A stretch of 64,000 nt of DNA from Blastomussa wellsi (lineage: Eukaryota > Cnidaria > Anthozoa > Scleractinia > Plerogyridae): positions 6,241,881-6,305,880 of the forward strand of contig OX393565.1 of the NCBI GenBank assembly GCA_947652115.1, written 5' to 3'. The notes under the pieces are model-generated. The model had not been told where the DNA came from and made no database searches. It was given only the letters and a program-made list of their open reading frames with translations. The position numbers and the translations under genes were made by a program. Of this stretch, positions 1 through 9,834 are shown piece by piece; positions within the stretch are counted from its first letter, which is position 1, and each line of letters starts with the position of its first letter.

Positions 1-148
1 AGGGATCTTTAGGCCTGCAATCGCCGCTTCAGAATGCTGAATCCCAGCGCTGTCTCTCCAGGTGTTGACGAGCTTGATGTTTGCTGTTTGCAAGGCTTGA
101 TTCACATCCGTCAAAGATGAAAACTGTTGCTGTTTGGTGCTGCTACAT
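1..148 (-). CDS. possible partial exon, product unknown
   Basis: On the minus strand one frame is open from a candidate acceptor (TTGCATTGTCAG, exon from 148) to the window edge. It encodes about 49 residues with a polar, helix-like composition, rich in Q, A, N and S, including TDVNQALQTANIKLVNTW. I recognise no family. The open frame is short and could be chance, and the gene body would lie outside the window. Only the residue composition and the acceptor-like site support it. Confidence 0.25.
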
Positions 149-168
149 CTGACAATGCAACACACCTG

Positions 169-366
169 TTTTTGAAGAAAATACAAACCACTTACTAACC
201 GAGCGTGAAGGCCGTGCTGGGGAATATTGGCCTGAGGGCGTGGCAGTACGTACCGAGTGCAGGGAGGTCCGTACAAAAACGACCGACGGCCAATATTTCC
301 CAATGCGGCTCGACCAAGCTAGGTTAGTAAGTAGTTTATTATATGGTACTCGCGGGTCTTCAAAAA
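169..366. mobile_element. fold-back MITE-like repeat
   Basis: The ends are imperfect inverted repeats: TTTTTGAAG with ACTTACTAACC on the left, GGTTAGTAAGT with CTTCAAAAA on the right. An inner pair, GAATATTGGCC and GGCCAATATT, also faces inward, so most of the segment can fold on itself. It has no coding content. The superfamily is not assignable and no clear target duplication was found. Confidence 0.5.
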
Positions 367-372
367 AGAACT

Positions 373-1206
373 TGGCTTGAATTACCCCCGTCGTCATGTT
401 TGGTGTCGCGAGAAACTCAGATTAAACAAGGTATTGCGATTTCGAAAACGTTTTTTAGATTAGAGTATTTATATATTTTCCGGCAGTTATAGTTGCAAAT
501 TTTAGATTTACTAGCCCCCCACGCAGACCTCCTTTGGGCTTCAGAACGCGTGACTTAAGAAACAAGAAGATGAAAATCATCTTTAAGCTCTGCTTTTTCC
601 CGTTGTTGCGTTATAGCGTGGCATCCGACATACGATATACGTTGCTTCGACGTGAATCGTAGGGTCAAATGTTTTGTTTACACAGTATGGCTAGGGGCTG
701 TGAATGTGCCCTGAATGTGGAGATTCTGATCTCTGTTTAGTATTCGTAAATAAACGTATCAAAGCAAAAATATTCTTTTCCAGAAGATTTTCCAAACGCA
801 GTACAGCTGAGATGTCTGTTTCCTGGTTGTTACACCGTCTTTTCATACTGTAGCGTGATATTGACCACATGATATACAATTCTCGTGTAGGCATTCAAGG
901 TATTTTCAACTGCCAGAAATATTTATTTTAAAAATCTGCTTTGAATTGGTGGCTGATTAACTTTTAACTAAGGTTTTGTTTACACGGAAGGCACGTGTAG
1001 GCATGTAAGGTATTTCCGGCTGTCTTGTTATTATTGGAAATTGATTTTTAATTAGGGGATATATGATACCCTAGTCACCGACAAAACGAATAAAAAAAAA
1101 ATAGTCCGTGTAGAGCAAGAGCTGCCCAGGCCTATGGCCACGCAGCTAAAAATTACGCGGCTCACCGTAATGATTCCATTTAGCGTCCTCCTTCATTCCC
1201 ATAAGC
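373..1206. other. non-coding, no gene seen
   Basis: AT-rich DNA with only short chance reading frames on both strands. A short phrase (GGCACGTGTAGGCATGTAAGGTAT and a variant near 885-905) recurs near 990-1012, hinting at decayed repeat DNA. Nothing here supports a gene. Confidence 0.5.
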
Positions 1207-1290
1207 TCCCCCTTCGTTTAATTAATAAGCGACCCTATATCAATAAGCGCCCCTATTCCAACAAGCACCCCCCTTCCAATAAGCGCCCCC
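1207..1290. repeat. degenerate ~17-bp minisatellite
   Basis: Four to five head-to-tail copies of a unit close to CAATAAGCGCCCCTATT occur here, with variants such as CCAACAAGCACCCCC. A related phrase (ATAAGCGCC) recurs near 1497-1504, so the array probably sits in a larger decayed repeat covering about 1200-1520. Confidence 0.5.
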
Positions 1291-2134
1291 ATTCTAAGAG
1301 TACGTATCTAATTGCTCACATACTTCCATAATGCCGCATTGTACAAACAGTGATCTTCGTCTGAGTTTCTCGATTATGTCCATGTGAGTGCATAATTCCT
1401 TCAAACGAATGACCTCTTCTTCAATTTTTTTTAATAAATACCACAATAAAGTTTAGTTTTGAAAGAAGCGCCCTCCCTTGAGGTACCAAAAGAAGATAAG
1501 CGCCTTGGGCGCTAACTTGAATCATTACGGTATAAACCCTCTGGCAAAATCCCGACAAAAAATTAAGAATCAATCTAAACACTCGGATTTTCCTCAAGAC
1601 TACCTTGCCATGCCATGAAACATAGTAGTTCACTTTGTAATCACCACGATACGCCAAAATATTCAATACAGTAACGGGTTCAGTCTATTCAAGTGCAACG
1701 AGAAGAATTAATTCAGAATTAACTGCCTGTAACTGATAACGAGTTTTCCCCCGGTGATGAGTGAGATTTATTTACGTCAATTAATTTCTGCTGTATCATA
1801 GAAACTCTTGTTCTGAGGTAACGTGGCTTGATTTCAGATAAAACACTGACAGCGGTGATAGACAAGGTAAACCAACGGTTATTGCCGCGGAGGGAGCGAG
1901 CAGCAGTTATAACAGCGACTAGAATGTATTGCGTTCTGGTCGTGCTTCGCTTTGAAGAAAAACAGGGCGAACTGTCATCGGCCTTCTGTTTGGTGATCTA
2001 AAGTCCTGGAGCCGAAGCAGTTTTACTTTGCTGACAAACATCGACCGAACAAAATCTATAACCATGTAGTCGATTCTTATCAGCGTACTTATTAGCTTCA
2101 TTTTCATTTTCAGACTGGTTCTTGTTTAGCCTCC
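1291..2134. other. non-coding, no gene seen
   Basis: Mixed AT-rich sequence. The open frames on either strand are short, lack splice context and have no recognisable motif. It ends at the left terminus of the TIR element that starts at 2135. Confidence 0.5.
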
Positions 2135-3390
2135 TACGCAGGCGTTATTAGGGGATTGCGTTACCACTCGTCCCCACTAACGCCTGCTTAACCGCGACCA
2201 ACATTCCTTTCCCATTGTCTCTCGCCAGACAAACTAACCAATCAGCATTGTCTGTAAGCATTCAAAACGATCGTAACGGTTATAAAATTTCCAGCGAATC
2301 CGTTCTTCGGGATGCCGGCGCAGTTAGATACAATACTCTGGTGTATTTCGATGGCTGAAACACCAAAATATTATTTATTGTGAATACAAGAGGTAAGCGT
2401 GCGAGTCTGATTCGGTCATAAGTTGGAAGGGTTAATATTTTGGGAAAGATGATCTCTCTCCCATGAACACAACAGTGCATCAGAAATATTTATTTCAACG
2501 CTATAAAATGCTACAAAAGACTTCGCCATCTCGAAAACACAAAGCGGAATTAATTTAGAAATCATCAAAGATGTCCACATCCGTGGTATTTACGAGCGAA
2601 CAAATCGAAGGGTAAAATTGGAAAGAACCATTCAAGGCGAATATAACTTCGTCGCGCTGAATCATTCATTCGACAACTTGCCACAGAACGATTTAAAACG
2701 TCCTGCGCTGCTGGGCTAAAAGGCTGGCCTGAAAATATGTTCAACTTCTCCTTTCGATAGTTCATTGGCCCTTTGATTTGAGGCCTCCATTTGCTTAAAA
2801 TTGGGTTTGAACAACTGACGATTAATGAACGGCGCACACACTTGAAATAATATTTTTCCGAACACCAAAATCGCTACGCAGTCGTTTAGAGTCTGAAACG
2901 TGGAAACTTTGACCCATAGGCTAGCTTTTAATTTGGCTGAACTTCAGTAATTCGTTGCTGGATTGTACGTCTTTTTTGCGGAGCTGTGGGGAAAAATATG
3001 AAAACTGAAAATCAATGAGACTGTCGAACACACTGAAGGCAAAGCTTGATAACAAGGAGTGTATCTCTCTTCCTTTCAGTAAATAAGTTTCCCTTCGCAA
3101 ATTCAGAACTTGCTTTCATCTAAAATGAATTTACCAGAGAAATCTCTGACTTGGAGCAAAACCAATCGTCCCTGGTTTCATCTCATCGCCTGTCTCGCGG
3201 CGGGAGAGGCGTCGTGGGGATTTTAGTTGGTAAAATCTGATTGGCTAAGCGGCGGTGAAAGTCAAGGTCGGCTTTCTGGATTTTAGTAGGTAAAATCTGA
3301 TTTGCGAAGCGGCGGAAAGGAATATTGGCCTCGGTTAAGCAGACGATAGTGGGGACAAGTGTAACGCAATCCCCTAATAACGCCTGCGTA
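2135..3390. mobile_element. non-autonomous TIR DNA transposon flanked by TA
   Basis: Long terminal inverted repeats of about 60-80 bp face each other (left 2137-2213, right about 3310-3388), both beginning CGCAGGCGTTATTAGGGG. Each outer end abuts TA (2135-2136 and 3389-3390), the target duplication expected of the Tc1/mariner group. The roughly 1.1-kb interior has no transposase-like frame, so the copy is non-autonomous. The inner part of the right arm contains a 60-bp-period tandem repeat (3218-3315). Superfamily is inferred from the TA only. Confidence 0.7.
3218..3315. repeat. 60-bp tandem duplication
   Basis: Two copies with an exact 60-bp period start at 3218 and 3278. Both contain GGATTTTAG, then GGTAAAATCTGATT and an AAGCGGCGG phrase. 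It lies in the right inner part of the TIR element at 2135-3390 and has no coding frame of note. Confidence 0.65.
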
Positions 3391-3637
3391 ACCTTGCCCA
3401 TGCTTGCCCTCTAAGTCAACACTGATTGGTTATTTTAGAATCTATTACGTTTTCAAAATAAAGGCGCACTTTCCTTACCCAGGTCATTCAAATTCAATTG
3501 CCAGGGAAATTTTTTTGAACTCGCTGTTGGGTTTTTATTCTACAAGTTATTTACAAAGTTTTACAGTAGAAATAAACTTATGTTAGCAAGCACCCTATAC
3601 TTTCGCTGTATTGCTTTAAAGAAACCTATCTCCTGAT

Positions 3638-3653
3638 AAAGTTTTTGCTTACA
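3638..3653 (+). repeat. left copy of a 16-bp target site duplication
   Basis: AAAGTTTTTGCTTACA occurs here and again exactly at 6266-6281. The LINE sequence begins immediately after this copy and the element's A-rich 3' end lies directly before the other copy. This is the signature of target-primed reverse transcription and defines the insertion as 3654-6265. Confidence 0.75.
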
Positions 3654-5320
3654 ACATCTAAAACTGAGGGAATGTGGATCGGTTCTTTACGAAATAACAA
3701 GTCAAAACCCTTCGGTATTAAATGGAATGACGAACCAATCAAAGCCCTTGGGGTCTATTATTCTTATGATACTAAATTATTGCACGAAAAGAATTTTATT
3801 GAGAGGCTGGATAGCGTTAAAAGACTTATAAATGTCTGGTCTTCAAGAGGTCTTTCTGTTTATGGGAAAGTGACAATTATAAAGTCGTTAATTATTCCTA
3901 AATTTGTTTATATCTTGTCGCTTCTGTCTGCTCCAAAGGAAATCGTCCAAGAGTTGAACCGAATATTATTCAAATATCGATGGAAAGGAAGGGATAAAGT
4001 GACAAGACTGTCCGCGATAAATGAATACGAGAATGGCGGATTAAAATTGATCAATCTTGAGAGTATGGTTAAATCTTTACGGCTAGCCTGGTTGAAAAGA
4101 ATCTTTGGAGAGAATGATGATGCTTGGAAAAGCTACCTACGAGTTTCACTGAAACGTTACGGAGGTCTTATTTTATTTTACTGCAATTATGATATCCACC
4201 TTATTCCAAAATGGCCGCTGATATATGCACATACAAATTGGCCCTTGTTGCTTCGTTCAAGATAAAATATTCTTTTGATTTTTGAACTTAAGGGCTAATT
4301 TGAATACCAACAAAAGAATATCAAGATGGTAGCCATTTTGGAATAAGGTGTATTAAAGACTATTCTGTTCCTTCCCTTTTTATTCCGAGTTACTTCAGTT
4401 GTGGTCAGAATTCCGTGACTTTCACGATACTAAAAAATAATGGCGACATATAGTGTGGAACAACAAAGAGATACCAATAAATAATAAGCCCATCTTCTAT
4501 GGAACTTTTATTGAAAATGGCATTATTTATGTAAATGATCTTCTATTTGACACAGACACCACAAATTCTTTTGAGATTATTTCAAAGAAAATTAGCAAAA
4601 CTAACTTTTTTAACTTGGGCCGGACTTTGCCATTCCGTTCAATTGCACTTAAAAACCAAGAAAAGTGCTTCTGATATTTCTTTACTGATGATGATAGATG
4701 ACAAAGACTTCGATGTGTTAAAAAGGAAATCTGAGGACTACTACATATTAATAAAAAGTAGAAAAGCCCAGCTTTCAAAAAATTCTCAACACCTGAGACA
4801 AACTTTCAATTTGTAAGAAGATCAATTGAAAAAGGTTTTCTGGTTACCGCATAAGGTGTCTTTTGAACCATACATAAAAGCATTTCAATACAAAGTCCTT
4901 AATTCAATACTATTTACTAATACAAAGTTATATAAGACAGGTTGCATCTCAGAGGATAAATGTTCGTTCTGTAAATCAGAACCGGAAACCCTTCACCATC
5001 TCCTTTTTGATTGTAGCTTTGTGCAGCTTTTTTGGAAAGATTTTGAATTCTTCTTCTACCTACTGACAAGAACAATTCGTCCACCTTACTCTGCAAGATG
5101 CCATGATTGGCATAATTTACGCAAACTGCCCCTTACTGAACTGTCTGTTACTAGTCGCTAAATTATATATATATGGGATTGCAGAAGAAATCTGACTCCT
5201 CCTGTCATAAACGCCTTTAAACCAAAGGTTAAAGTCAAGTATGAAACAGAAAAATTTATGTGTTAAAACTAATAATATGGACAATTTTAATAACAAGTGG
5301 GATTTGTGCATGGACTTTGT
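3654..5320 (+). pseudogene. LINE ORF2 C-terminal remnant (RT thumb to zinc-binding tail)
   Basis: Translated pieces match the C-terminal half of an L1/Tx1-type ORF2. They include TEGMWIGS, PIKALGVYYSYD, SSRGLSVYGKVTIIKSL, NEYENGGLKLINLES and a zinc-binding C-x2-C-x8-H-x4-C motif at 4961-5014 typical of the RT C-terminal zinc domain. The endonuclease and the catalytic YADD palm are missing through 5' truncation. Frames switch several times (near 4450, 4600, 4815 and after 5160) and a MITE interrupts the coding at 4197. The 3' coding end is about 5320. A second remnant of the same broad family lies on the minus strand at 20812-22960. Confidence 0.7.
4197..4350. mobile_element. 154-bp fold-back MITE inside the LINE
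   Basis: Perfect 19-bp terminal inverted repeats, CACCTTATTCCAAAATGGC at 4197-4215 and its complement at 4332-4350. Inner complementary pairs (ATATTCTTTTG with CAAAAGAATAT; CAAATTGGCCCTT with AAGGGCTAATTTG) make nearly the whole unit a hairpin. It interrupts the LINE reading frame, so it inserted later. No clear target duplication was found. Confidence 0.75.
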
Positions 5321-5448
5321 ACTTTAATTTGCAATCTGTTTTCACTGTATAGTCTGTATTACAATTTTTGGGTGATATGTAGATAGGTATTAGGCAAGTA
5401 TCGTAATGACGTGTAAGTAGATGTAGTACTGTAAGTATAGTGAATAGT

Positions 5449-5976
5449 TGTATTAGTATTGCAAGTAATATGAAGGTGACGGGGAACACACGCCCCCCGC
5501 AACAATCAGGTGAAATTCCCGTCAGAATACTCCTGCCGTTCAAAGATCAGAGATCAGCAAACAAACTACGCGAGCAACTTAGTGATCTTAGCCGAAAGAT
5601 AAATACCGAGGTACATCCTGTATTTACAAGCCGCAAGATCAAAGATGACCTTAAACCTAAGGAACCTAAACCTCCAATTGTCAACCAGCAAAACGTTGTA
5701 TATTTCTATAAGTGTGATCTGTGTGATGCAGATTATGTCGGCTTTACCAGCCGACACCTATATCAACGTATGGAGGAGCACAAACGATCGGTAATCGGCA
5801 ACCATGTGAGAGAACAACATGGAAAGGAGCCAAGTGAAATCGCGAAGAATTTTAGGGTCCTGAGGAAGTGCTCGAACAAGTTCGATTGTTTGATTTTTGA
5901 AATGTTTTTTATTCGGGACCTTAAGCCAAAATTAAACAAACAGAGCGACTCTGTCCGTGCAAAGCTGTTTGCTTAA
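5449..5976 (+). pseudogene. Penelope GIY-YIG endonuclease domain fragment
   Basis: An open frame of about 175 residues without internal stops, ending TAA at 5974-5976. The N-terminal half is the basic linker that precedes the nuclease (GEIPVRILLPFKDQRSANK). The nuclease follows: VVYFYKCDLCDADYVGFTSR carries the GIY-YIG-like strands (YFY and YVG), the CxxC pair seen in Penelope endonucleases and the catalytic arginine region. Then come the HKRSVIGNHVREQHG histidine segment, the FEMFFIRDLKPKLN segment with the catalytic acidic residue, and the usual DSVRAKLF end. In intact elements this domain is fused to a telomerase-like RT, which is missing. No start codon of its own is expected. Confidence 0.75.
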
Positions 5977-6195
5977 CACTTTTAGTAGTTCTTATTCTTT
6001 TTACCTCAAATTTACACTTCGTTTTCGCATTCTGCTATTTTTATTGTTCGTATGTAAATAATTAGCTTTTTACCTTGTTCCCATTGTTTCAGAAATTGTA
6101 TATATGCGGAATTTTTACTTCATGAACCTCAACTTGAAAATGACCGTGGAGCGGTCGAAACGTCGTTCATATTTTTTATCGCTTATTTTTATAAC
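5474..6195 (+). mobile_element. 5'-truncated Penelope-like element (GIY-YIG end)
   Basis: This segment carries the C-terminal part of a Penelope-like polyprotein and its 3' terminal region. TAATATGA repeats at both borders (5466-5473, 6196-6203) are a plausible target duplication. The reverse transcriptase is absent. A hammerhead-like core lies at 6133-6164. It sits in the 3' UTR of the LINE and on the same strand. Exact borders are inferred. Confidence 0.6.
6133..6164 (+). ncRNA. degenerate hammerhead ribozyme-like core
   Basis: CTTGAAAATGACCG, a short loop, then CGGTCGAAACGTC. The GACCG/CGGTC pair followed by GAAAC and GTC resembles hammerhead stem II and the conserved GAAA. Penelope-like elements are known to carry hammerhead motifs near their ends. 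The expected CUGANGA stretch is degraded, so activity is doubtful. Confidence 0.35.
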
Positions 6196-6265
6196 TAATA
6201 TGAGTATATGTGCTGTAAATATTATAAGTGTGTGGTAATAAAATAAAATAAACTTGCAGTAAAAA

Positions 6266-6281
6266 AAAGTTTTTGCTTACA
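6266..6281 (+). repeat. right copy of the 16-bp target site duplication
   Basis: Exact second copy of AAAGTTTTTGCTTACA (first at 3638-3653), immediately after the A-rich tail of the LINE insertion. Confidence 0.75.
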
Positions 6282-6309
6282 GAACCATTGACGCGAATTA
6301 CGGTAATTC

Positions 6310-6499
6310 GCTATTTTCGCATTTCCCATAATACCTTGTTTGCCCCCCCCCCCCCCCCCAACAAAAGAAAATACATAAGAATTGTCTGGCAGTCTCTCTT
6401 GGGACGATTGCATTTCCCAGGAGAACTGGGAAACAATTATCAGGTTATGCAAAATTTTTGGGGCCAAACGAGGTGTATTATGGGAAATGCGAAAACAGC
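6310..6499. mobile_element. 190-bp MITE with TIRs and a poly-C run
   Basis: Terminal inverted repeats of about 30 bp share TTTTCGCATTTCCCATAATA (left 6310-6345, complement on the right at 6463-6499). The left arm continues into a long C run (about 6344-6359) where the right arm has only GGCCCC in complement, so the homopolymer looks expanded. No coding content. Confidence 0.7.
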
Positions 6500-6700
6500 G
6501 CAAGGAGTTTGCCGAATTGCATGACAAATTAGCACCTCTTTGTTACCTTTGTAAAGCTCATAAGCAAGACAACTTGTCGATGAAAATGCACCGTTGAAAT
6601 ACACAGCTTTTACAAGGCAAAAACTTACTGAACAGTTCGCCTCTTGACTTTCTCTTTCGATGGCTCTTGTTTCCCCGAGAAACACTTTTGCCTGCGGCTC

Positions 6701-6731
<31 letters not shown>

Positions 6732-6994
6732 CTTCCACTCGTGTTTCTATAACTCGATAGAAACACGGTACATGTTTTCTATTTCTTTTAGAAAACACCG
6801 CGACGAGAAAAAGGAAAACAACTTGTTAACTTTGATTATCAAAATGTAAATTCTCTTTGCTCGCGCCATCATTGCGGCGTCCTGCGAACCTTTCCGCGAC
6901 ATTTGAATGCGTCGTGAATTCATATATCGTTACATGAATTAATAAGGCATTGAAATTTATAATTGCACGGAGATTCGAGGCAATGTATAGGTAC

Positions 6995-7212
6995 AATAGA
7001 CCATTTTACAGTTCTGTGAAATGTAACCAGGCCTCTTTTTGAAAGCGAGACTTGGGGTGACCTTGCCATGATAAAGACCAGAAACTAGTTGGCATAAGAA
7101 CACAAGGATTTACATATCAAAAGTAAGGGTTTGTATCAACACAAGGTCACCTTCAGCCTCACTTCCACTCAAAGGCTTGGTAACTCAGCACAGAACTGTA
7201 AAATGGCCTATT
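6995..7212. mobile_element. 218-bp MITE with inverted ends
   Basis: The ends AATAGACCATTTTACAG (left) and CTGTAAAATGGCCTATT (right) are inverted and continue to TTCTGTG and CACAGAA. Inner segments (AAGGTCACC and GGTGACCTT; AACCAGGC and GCTTGGTAA) extend the fold. Non-coding and unassigned. Confidence 0.7.
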
Positions 7213-9603
7213 AGAACCACAAGCGCCTAGACGGAAAATAAGCACAATGTTTTCCAAAGTTGAGGCTACAAATTGACAGTCTTAGAATGTTTCAGTGAAG
7301 TTTAAACTCCGGGATTATATTAAATATTGGTTAATCTACCTGAAGAATAATTTTTAGATAAAATTTATCTACCGCTTTTTAAATAGTGACCATTTTAATA
7401 AATATAGGGTCAATTTTGACGAAAACGCAAAATAACACTTCACCCCTGTTGATATTCAAGCCAGTGTTTTCAGAAATCAAATTGAACGATTTTGCTAAGA
7501 TTTTCACCAAATGTAATTGGATGCTGTTCAATTTATTTCAGATCAAAGTCATCTGACATGAGGCCTGGTGAACAAACGTTTTAATACCATTCAGGAACTA
7601 ATACGATTTTGTTGTATTTTAGCACCTTAAAAACTTCGCCATCAATTTTCTCGAAATCGCTCAAATTCGTCAAATTTGGCAGACCTCAAGAAGAGTATGT
7701 CAGGTCCAGGAAGGGTTTTCCAAAATTATCTCTTGGTGACAAGTTACGAGTTATTCGGTCTTGAGTAAAGTGGGGCATGACGTCACTACGTTGCTATGGT
7801 AACTCCGATCACGCTAAAACGTATTTCATCTGAAACTGTCATCGAATGTCCCTGAACCTATTGACGCAAATCGGCTTCCTCTATATCGTATATCGAATGT
7901 CACGCTTCAATATAACGCAACAGCGGGAAATAACGTTACTAGGCAACGGAAAAGTATTACTTTGGCTTCAGGAGTGAACAATTTACATAACAGTTACACT
8001 ATCCAATCAGAGTAAAGTTCGTACTTGGAAATGTAAACACGTTTCCCGAAGACAAACAAAATGGTGAACATATGTTGTTCAGATATTGTTAAAATTATCG
8101 TCACGAACGCAAAAGGGAATTAGAATGTGTCAGAAATTGAAAGTTCTTGCGACTGGAGTGATTCTGGGATAGATTGTAACGATCTATTGAAGAAAAATGC
8201 AAAGATATTCCTTTGCGTGCTACGTTGTAATGTAAATATTGTGGCAAATTTTCAGCCAAAATTTTGGCACTTCGAGATTAACTATTTACATTGCAGTTAC
8301 ACTATCCAATCAGAGTAAAGTTCGTACTTGGCTTTGTAAAGCGACCAACTCTACTCAACTTCTCGACCTGAACATGTCATTCGGGAGACGAAACACTATT
8401 TCTTTTTTTGAAAATAGCTCCTTGTCGATCGTGTGTCACTGTGATGGCTCATAGAATTTTAAAAACCTGAATACAGCTGTCAATAAGACTGTGTTGTGTT
8501 TTTGAGACTCGCACAACAATAGCGATGTTTCTCGCTTCGTCACCCATTGTCATCAATATGCAAACCAGACGCAATTGGCTGTTTAAACAATGAATTCTTT
8601 TGTTCCGTGGTTGGCAAATTTGAATATCAAAAGAAATGTGACGACAATGTTTGTAACCAAGGAATGGAGCAAAAGACCATGTTTGTTGCCCCATTACATA
8701 CCATGTGACATTCTGTAGAGAATTGTTCTTTTATCCATGCAAAGATATGCACGCAACTATTTGAAAATGTGAAAGAAAGAATTCTCAAGAGTATCATCAC
8801 ATGGCCTGTAACGGGGCAACAATACCGCGAAAAAGGTGACAGGTCTATTGATCCTTACTGACTATGGCTCCAAGTTCAAAGCATAATATATGCCTAACGA
8901 CAAACGTCACGAAAGGTGAATTATGTCAAAAAGGCCAAGTGGTACATTATCTATTCAGCCCAAAAACAATAATAGCATTGGCGTAAAGCCACATGTCATA
9001 TCCGTTTTTGACCCCAAAACGTGCTGGTTCTCTGTTTATATTTACTCTTGGGTTGGATTTTTTGCTTCTTGGATTTTAGATTTCTTCTTGGATTTGGATC
9101 TATTATTTCGACTTGTTTGACTTTCTTCAACGCGCACTGTTTTAAATTTCTCACCCCAATTGTCTACTGATGTCAATTTTTTAATGTTCAAATCACCAGT
9201 TATCCTTCTTCCTTTGAATTTCTTTCGTTTATTCGATCACTGGATCGGATTTCTTCAGTGCATTTTTTTTTGCTGAAAAACCTAAAATCCAGAAAGTACG
9301 TGACACTTGGGTAGCCTAAACCAAATTAATGAGGCCTACTCACACCATAGGACGTCTTTGACGTCTTCCCGGCAGAACAAATAACAACTAACAAAGAATA
9401 AAAAGTCATAAAAAACAAAATTACTGAAAACATAACACATTTTGTTTGTGAGCACCAAATAATAAGGAACACATGAATGAGTTCAGTTTATAAGGCGAAT
9501 CTCCGCGAAAATCGTAACATTCATTGTCGAGTTGAACGTTTTTTGTAGCCGGGGATTTCGTTAATTATTTTCATGCCCCGCCCCCACAACTTGGCTCACG
9601 CGA
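7213..9603. other. non-coding region with one short duplication
   Basis: No supported gene. A 38-bp sequence is repeated exactly at 7991-8028 and 8294-8331. A CRE-like TGACGTCA lies near 7779-7786. The remaining reading frames are short and lack splice context. Confidence 0.5.
7991..8331 (+). repeat. 38-bp exact direct repeat, 303 bp apart
   Basis: The same 38 bases, beginning CAGTTACACTATCCAATCAG, occur at 7991-8028 and 8294-8331. The flanks (TTTACAT before each) are also similar. This may be a remnant of a segmental duplication or of the direct repeats of an unrecognised element. Confidence 0.6.
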
Positions 9604-9834
9604 TATTCCGTTGGAAAGAATGTACGTGTTGCTGAACACAAAAATTCGGCAATCGGTAAGCGTTTTTATGAAGCGCATGGTAGGAGCTATCTATTGAATG
9701 CGAGCCATTTCCAGTTAAAGAGAAAGGGGCACAGCAAATTTGATTGTTTAGTGTTTGAAATGCTGTACTTCAAACAATTCAAACCTAATTTGAACATCCA
9801 AACGGACTCCATACGTTCGAAACTTTTTGTCTAA
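9604..9834 (+). pseudogene. second Penelope GIY-YIG C-terminal fragment
   Basis: An open 77-codon frame ends TAA at 9832-9834. It encodes the distal half of the Penelope nuclease: VAEHKNSAIGKRFYEAHG (helix with the conserved histidine), KGHSKFDCLVFEMLYFKQ, then LNIQTDSIRSKLFV. It aligns residue for residue with the fragment at 5449-5976 but is a different subfamily. The GIY-YIG strands and the reverse transcriptase are absent; the 5' border is about 9600. A dead fragment. Confidence 0.7.

Larger units (their letters stand above)
3654..6265 (+). mobile_element. 5'-truncated L1/Tx1-like LINE with nested insertions
   Basis: The insertion is bounded by a 16-bp direct duplication. It starts inside the reverse transcriptase coding region, runs through the C-terminal domain and 3' UTR, and ends in an A-rich tail (6228-6265, AATAAAATAAAATAAA then a short A run). 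Two later insertions sit inside it: a MITE at 4197-4350 and a Penelope fragment at about 5474-6195, the latter flanked by TAATATGA on both sides (5466-5473 and 6196-6203). Order of events, by inference: LINE first, then MITE and Penelope. Confidence 0.7.

Noticed and set aside
7779..7786. CRE site TGACGTCA as a promoter
   Set aside because: The 8-base motif is isolated, with no gene start nearby; such motifs also occur inside repeats in this window.
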